A stretch of DNA of 64,000 nucleotides from positions 3,074 through 67,073 of the forward strand of contig JBKQPR010000254.1 in assembly GCA_052144935.1 (NCBI GenBank), written 5' to 3'. Origin of the DNA: JOPF133 sp052144935 (GTDB lineage: Bacteria; Acidobacteriota; Terriglobia; Bryobacterales; Bryobacteraceae). Below, one piece after another: positions 60,134 to 64,000 of this stretch. The notes beneath the pieces were generated by a model. It was given only the letters and a program-made list of their open reading frames with translations, ran no database searches and was not told where the DNA came from. The stretch's first letter is position 1, and the number at the start of each line of letters is the position of its first letter. Both the position numbers and the translations under genes were made by a program.

Positions 60134-60454
60134 TCATTCCCAATCGGGGTCTGGGCGCCGTTGCTGCTCCGACTGGCTGCGAAAGTTGAAATAGGGATGC
60201 AGCCCCCAATTCTCGATGGGCATTATTTCATCGACAAGAAGCGTGATTATGCGTTCGGTTACTTCGATGAGAGTCTCGTCCTTGAATACCGGATCGGCTA
60301 GAACGATACGGAAAAAGATGGACGGGTCACCGGTTGAATCCTCGCGCACGCGGTAGGCAACATGGACAACCTCCGGGCCGAGCTTGCTCACCGCGCTCTT
60401 GATTTCGGCGTCAAGTTGCCCCTGATGGACGAACCCGCTTGGAACCATAGGCAT
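60134..60454 (-). CDS. Conserved small partner of the HEPN protein
   Basis: A 106-residue protein with alternating strands and helices (EVVHVAYRVREDSTGDPSIF, FRIVLADPVFKDETLIEVTE) and a conserved-looking end WGLHPYFNFRSQSEQ. There are no GSx10DxD nucleotidyltransferase residues, so it is not a standard MntA. It precedes and abuts the HEPN gene. Function unknown; antitoxin-like role is an inference from position only. Confidence 0.65.
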   Translation of the reverse strand: MPMVPSGFVHQGQLDAEIKSAVSKLGPEVVHVAYRVREDSTGDPSIFFRIVLADPVFKDETLIEVTERIITLLVDEIMPIENWGLHPYFNFRSQSEQQRRPDPDWE

Positions 60455-60632
60455 ACATCCGATTATCGCGCGTCTCGGTACAATCCGCTGGCGCGGGGCA
60501 GGAGGGTCCTGAGACCGTCATGAAAGTTGGCCCCCCCCAAGTGCAGCGGCGAGCGATAGCCAGGGAGATTTAAGAACATCATCCTTCCTCCCAGCTCTCG
60601 CAATAGCGAAGCGGGCCCCGCCTTCGGTGCGG

Positions 60633-61304
60633 CTAGTAGCGGCCCGTCGCGTCATCTCCCACAACCGGCTCGCTGGGGTGGCCCGACGGCCGCTTCTGCA
60701 ACCTGGCCAGGGTGGCCTGTTCAAACTCGAAGCGTTCGGTAAGCAGGTCGACAGGACTGAAGCACGGCTTGGCCACGCCGCCGGAGGCATGCTCGCTAGT
60801 GCCCAGCAGGATATGATAAAACTCGTGCGCCAGCACGCGAGCCACGGCGCGGCCATAGAGAAAATCGCGGCGCGCGCCCGGTTCCGCCGCCAGCATGGGG
60901 GCCAGGGTCCGGGTCAGGTTGCCGCAATTCACCGAGCTGAAGGGCAGCACCCGGCCCCCCTCCACCGCTGTGGAAGCCAGGCTGGCGGCCTTTTCCAGCG
61001 GCAGCGCCGCGGACAGATCGCCAGTAGGCAGAACGCAGGCACCCTGCAATCGGGCCACGATCAGCGGCGATGCGGTGTCTTCCGGCTGCGCCGAGTGCGC
61101 GTCGCGCCACACCACCTCATAGCCCGCGGTCTGCATGACTTGGCCCAATTCGCGCTTCATGTATTCGAGGACGTGTGGGGACTGGCCGGAATCGGCCGAG
61201 AGGTAGACCACCAGTTCGCTCGCGGACGGCTCCCGAGAGTCGCCCCAGACGATCGAAACCACGAGGTTCAGCAGGCAAAACGTTGCCAATAGTCGCGCAA
61301 ACAT
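60633..61304 (-). CDS. Secreted HExxH protein (putative metallopeptidase)
   Basis: A 223-residue protein with a signal peptide (about 1-21, ending VWGDS). The C-terminal half holds VLAHEFYHILLGTSEH near residue 160, an HExxH motif followed by a nearby Glu/His that could complete a zinc site. The N-terminal half is alpha/beta (LVVYLSADSGQSPHVLEYM). Similar proteins in this phylum are annotated only as hypothetical. The start has no strong ribosome site. Alone, minus strand. Confidence 0.65.
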   Translation of the reverse strand: MFARLLATFCLLNLVVSIVWGDSREPSASELVVYLSADSGQSPHVLEYMKRELGQVMQTAGYEVVWRDAHSAQPEDTASPLIVARLQGACVLPTGDLSAALPLEKAASLASTAVEGGRVLPFSSVNCGNLTRTLAPMLAAEPGARRDFLYGRAVARVLAHEFYHILLGTSEHASGGVAKPCFSPVDLLTERFEFEQATLARLQKRPSGHPSEPVVGDDATGRY

Positions 61305-61346
61305 GGCGCAGATCCATTGGCATTATACATGAACCAGGTGGGGACG

Positions 61347-62375
61347 CTACGGCTGTTTCGGGCTAAACCGCCACAAATTCTGCTCCCGCAGGTTCGAGAG
61401 CCACACCGAGCCGTGCCCCACACGCACCGAGTCGCCGCCCGCTCCGAACCACTGCTTAATCACCTGGTTGGTGGCCGGGTCGATCTCCGACAGCGGAATC
61501 TGGAACACCGTGGCCCAAATGTGCCCTTCGCCAAAAGCGATCTCCCCGCCGCTGCCGGGCACCCCCACGGCGATGTTCGTGATCAGTTTGGCGCTTTGGG
61601 CGTCCACCCGCGAGATCGTCCCATCGCCCTGGTTCAGGGTCCACACCGAGCCGGCGCCCACCGTGAGGAAGCGCGGTTGCGGCCCCACTTCGATGGTGGC
61701 GGTCACCTGGTTGGTTTTGGCGTCCACGCGCGTCAGCAGATTCTTCTCCGGCGTGGTCACCCAAATTGCGCCCTCCCCGTAGACACACGCGGCCGAATTC
61801 GGCGCGATGGCGACCTCGGCCACCACTTTGTTGGACGCCGGGTCGATGCGTGAGAGCACGCCCTTGGGATCGGTCGCCAGCCAGATGGCATCCGGGCTGG
61901 CGGCGATTCCGCCTTCGCTTTGCGCCGGTCCCACCGCCACGGTAGCCACCACCTGATTGGTTTTCATGTCGATGCGCGAGACCGTTTTGTCGCCACAACT
62001 GGGCGACCAGATGCTGCCGAATCCGGCGGCCAGTCCGGAGCACGGGCGGCGGCCCACCGGGATGGCGGCCGCCACCGTGTTGGTCTTCGGATCCAGCCGG
62101 TGAACCGTGTTCTTCGGCCCATTGGCCACCCACACGGCGTCCTCCGTGAGCACTTGCCAATCCGGCGTGCCTTCAATCGGGAAGACCGCATCGGGTGTGA
62201 TCGCCGACATCTCCCGGCGCACGCCGGGCGTGGAGACTCCCGGCTTCGGGGGACGTCTCGACCCCGCTTTCTTGGGCGCCTCGCCCGAGGGCGGCGTGTC
62301 CTGGCCTGGCAGCACCGCCGGAATAGCGGCGGCCATCAAAATGGGAAACACAACGCGCAGCATCGGGATGTTCAT
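61347..62375 (-). CDS. Secreted beta-propeller (virginiamycin B lyase-like), paralogue 1
   Basis: A 342-residue secreted seven-blade-type propeller. Signal peptide about 1-24, a Pro/Lys/Gly-rich spacer, then repeats of the form (D)AVWVAN...V.RLDPKTNTV: VSRIDMKTNQVVATV, LSRIDPASNKVVAEV, LTRVDAKTNQVTATI, ISRVDAQSAKLITNI. The fold is that of Vgb/streptogramin lyase, but the catalytic His set cannot be confirmed. It lies 3 bases after the stop of a similar gene, a tandem duplication in one operon. Confidence 0.82.
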   Translation of the reverse strand: MNIPMLRVVFPILMAAAIPAVLPGQDTPPSGEAPKKAGSRRPPKPGVSTPGVRREMSAITPDAVFPIEGTPDWQVLTEDAVWVANGPKNTVHRLDPKTNTVAAAIPVGRRPCSGLAAGFGSIWSPSCGDKTVSRIDMKTNQVVATVAVGPAQSEGGIAASPDAIWLATDPKGVLSRIDPASNKVVAEVAIAPNSAACVYGEGAIWVTTPEKNLLTRVDAKTNQVTATIEVGPQPRFLTVGAGSVWTLNQGDGTISRVDAQSAKLITNIAVGVPGSGGEIAFGEGHIWATVFQIPLSEIDPATNQVIKQWFGAGGDSVRVGHGSVWLSNLREQNLWRFSPKQP

Positions 62376-62378
62376 GGT

Positions 62379-63410
62379 TCATTCAGCCAGTGTCGCGGCG
62401 ACGCGTTTCGGGTCGATGCGCCACAGGGTCTTCTCACTCACGTTGGTCAGCCAGAGGGAGTTCACCGCGATCTGGATGGCCCCGCCGCCGGCGCCCCAGA
62501 ACTGCTGCACCACTTTTTCGGTCTGCGGATCGATCCGGGTCAGCGGAAAGCCTTCCTGGGTAACCCACACCGAGTCCAGTCCGATGGCAATTCTCCCTTC
62601 CGTGGCAGGCACGCCCGTTTCGATGGTCTTGCTGCTCTTGTTGGTCTTAGGGTCGATCCGCTCCACCTTGCCCTCTTTCCGGCAGTACACCCAGATGGAG
62701 TTTTCACCGATGGCCAAAGCCTCCGGCTCACCCTGGACTTCGATGGACTTCTCCACCAGGTTGGTTTGCGGATTGATGCGCAGCAACCGGTCTTCCGAAG
62801 GGCAGGTGACCCACAGGGCGGTTTCGCCGAAGGTCAAGGTGTTGCAACCAGCAGGCAGGCGAAGTTCGGCCACCACCATGTTCAGCTCGGGATCCACGCG
62901 GGAAAGCGTGGTCTTGTCGTCGCTGAGCACCCAAACGCTGTCGGCGCTGGCGGCCAGGGCCGGTTGGGCGCTGCCCACGCCGGTGGCCGCTTTGGCGGTA
63001 GTCTTCCAGGTCTTCGGATCCAGCCGCACCAGCGACTGGCTGGCGCAACTGGGAACCCAAATGCTGCCGAATGCGGTGATTGCGCCGCCGCACGGTTTGC
63101 TCAGTTCGGCGATCGGTTCGCCCGGTTTGTTGGTTTTGGGGTCCAGGCGGTCCAGCGTGCCTTTGGCGGAGTTGGGCAGCAGCAGGGAATCCGCTACACC
63201 GATCCATTGGGGCGCGGCGGCCACTTCGGCCTCGGCCTTCAGACTGGCAATAGGAATCTGGATGCCCGGCGTTTTGATGCCCGCCTTGGGCGTCGCAACG
63301 CCGTGTTTCGCATCCCTTTTGACTTGCGGACCACCCTCTTCTTTATTGCTTGCGGCGAGTGCCGCGGCCGCTAGCGAGATCGCCAGATACACGCCAATCG
63401 GAATACGCAT
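62379..63410 (-). CDS. Secreted beta-propeller, paralogue 2
   Basis: A 343-residue propeller closely related in layout to its downstream neighbour: signal peptide (about 1-20), spacer with VATPKAGIKTPGIQIP, then blades LDRLDPKTNKPGEPI, LVRLDPKTWKTTAKA, LSRVDPELNMVVAEL, LLRINPQTNLVEKSI, VERIDPKTNKSSKTI and LTRIDPQTEKVVQQF. Both copies carry Cys in the second blade (VPSCASQS versus SPSCGDKT). First gene of the pair. The sequence upstream is repeat-rich. Confidence 0.82.
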   Translation of the reverse strand: MRIPIGVYLAISLAAAALAASNKEEGGPQVKRDAKHGVATPKAGIKTPGIQIPIASLKAEAEVAAAPQWIGVADSLLLPNSAKGTLDRLDPKTNKPGEPIAELSKPCGGAITAFGSIWVPSCASQSLVRLDPKTWKTTAKAATGVGSAQPALAASADSVWVLSDDKTTLSRVDPELNMVVAELRLPAGCNTLTFGETALWVTCPSEDRLLRINPQTNLVEKSIEVQGEPEALAIGENSIWVYCRKEGKVERIDPKTNKSSKTIETGVPATEGRIAIGLDSVWVTQEGFPLTRIDPQTEKVVQQFWGAGGGAIQIAVNSLWLTNVSEKTLWRIDPKRVAATLAE

Positions 63411-63534
63411 GATCCTCCCTTCAGAGTTGGGGCTGAGTGCTTTGGAAAGGTTACCACCGCGACGGGACGGGCGGCGCGCGTGGCCGCTATTTTGGATTAG
63501 TATAGCCCGAAAGCCGCCATAGTGTACAGAAGGG
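63411..63534. other. Intergenic leader of the propeller operon
   Basis: No gene. GGGAGGATC directly before the ATG at 63410 on the minus strand is a good ribosome site. Confidence 0.45.
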
Positions 63535-63602
63535 ATTGCCCGTCATTGCCCGTCATGCCCGTCATTGCCCGCCATTGCCCGTCTTGCCCGTCTTGCCCGT
63601 CC
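63535..63602. repeat. Short tandem repeat, 9-10 base units
   Basis: Seven consecutive units built on ATTGCCCGTC or TTGCCCGTC. Unit length alternates between 9 and 10 bases, so it cannot be read as repeated protein. Confidence 0.85.
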
Positions 63603-63751
63603 CGCTTGGCCGCTTGCCCACGCGCCCACTTGGCCCTGGTGGGGCAGCCAATCTTGGGGTGTCCTCGGGGCCCCATCCGGCTTTCAGCCGGCCAACCGGT
63701 ACGAAGCACCGGCAAGGGCACACCCGAGTGTTGGCGCGGCAGGCTGAGCCA

Positions 63752-63900
63752 GGCTGAGCCTGCGCCACGGCGCGTGGGGGGTAGACCACACAAAGCGGGG
63801 GCGCTCTGGGCTTTGCCCCATGGGCGGCCTCGGAATGGCCGATCTCCCGGCCGGTGCTTCGCACCGTATAGCGGGCTTTCAGCCCAATGCCATTTAGTTT
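63752..63900. repeat. Dispersed repeat family C, copy 2, with two hairpins
   Basis: Matches 53063-53160 (GAGCCTGCGCCACGGCGCG, TTGCCCCATGGGCGGCCTCGG, AATGGCCGAT). The right part contains hairpins CGGTGC-TTC-GCACCG and GGGCT-TTC-AGCCC. Confidence 0.7.
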
Positions 63901-63947
63901 TTGGGTGGGCCTTAAATAAAACATAATTCATGGTTTATGTTTTAGTT

Positions 63948-64000
63948 ATGACCTCCCCTGTTTCGCTCGACCTCACCATGTTCCAGCGGGTTCTGCATGT
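63948..64000 (+). CDS. Start of a gene running off the window
   Basis: ATG 63948 opens a frame (MTSPVSLDLTMFQRVLH) to the window end. It is preceded by an AT-rich stretch (about 63910-63947) that stands out from the GC-rich surroundings and could be its promoter. There is no ribosome site. Too short to identify. Confidence 0.35.
   Translation, partial: MTSPVSLDLTMFQRVLH

Noticed and set aside
63535..63602. Possible CRISPR-like array
   Set aside because: Units are 9-10 bases with no unique spacers; a simple tandem repeat.

Overview
The window looks like a GC-rich acidobacterial chromosome, most likely from the Solibacter/Bryobacter group. The pointers are a TIGR03435-family protein (a paralogous family typical of Solibacter), a PEP-CTERM protein, many secreted beta-propellers and twin-arginine-exported enzymes, and dense dispersed palindromic repeats. 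The assignment is inferred from gene content; no marker phylogeny was possible. Most of the window is ordinary chromosome with genes on both strands. Between the genes lie several small graveyards of decayed mobile and toxin-antitoxin sequence.

Layout. 1-2.1 kb: the start of a molybdenum/2Fe-2S dehydrogenase operon, whose large subunit runs off the left edge. 2.6-5.3 kb: an overlapping three-gene lipoprotein-export-like cluster (ABC ATPase, MacB/LolC-type permease, LolB/LolA-like lipoprotein). 5.4-7.1 kb: tRNA-Ala(GGC) followed by a tract ending in a second copy of the tRNA 3' end, with a PEP-CTERM gene and an IS200-like transposase remnant between them. 7.3-12.4 kb: a cyclic-nucleotide-binding protein, a toast-rack lipoprotein, an M48 protease and an MsbA-like exporter. 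12.6-14.2 kb: a winged-helix protein and a HepT/MntA module. 14.2-21.9 kb: sugar-acid catabolism (two enolase-superfamily proteins, an APC permease, a PIG-L deacetylase, a CE1-like esterase), interrupted by a HigBA module. 22-28 kb: a secreted PQQ-type propeller, an uncharacterised secreted protein, an SDR, a graveyard with broken propeller and ParB genes, then an HpnI-like glycosyltransferase. 28.4-32.1 kb: asparagine synthetase with a TTG start behind a structured leader, then a GT39 glycosyltransferase. 32.4-39 kb: a PhyH dioxygenase, UxaC, a secreted serine hydrolase, and an amidase carrying a low-complexity insert that ends in a palindromic repeat. 39-42 kb: a tightly overlapping run ending in two DNA alkylation-repair genes (Tag and an ATL protein). 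42-46.4 kb: an aldehyde dehydrogenase, IlvD and the TIGR03435 protein. 47.2-50.5 kb: a SWIM-SNF2 helicase. 50.4-51.9 kb: a second graveyard. 51.9-54 kb: a cystathionine gamma-synthase-like enzyme and IF-3, the latter without rpmI-rplT. 54.2-57.2 kb: an ECF sigma/anti-sigma pair divergent from a PAS-LuxR regulator. 57.2-63.4 kb: a GH3 glucosidase, a HEPN protein with a small abutting partner, a secreted HExxH protein and two tandem propellers. The right end is repeat-rich, with the first codons of a further gene.

How it fits together. The set suggests a heterotrophic soil bacterium that degrades plant polysaccharide: GH3, CE1 and S9-like secreted enzymes feed glucuronate isomerase and enolase-superfamily sugar-acid dehydratases, with matching transport. 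I did not find a clearly new multi-gene system. The best candidates for follow-up are the abutting HEPN/partner pair (59.6-60.45 kb), the tRNA-Ala end duplication, the repeat captured inside the amidase, the HigBA palindrome, and the nonsense or frameshift-broken antitoxin, ParB and transposase remnants.
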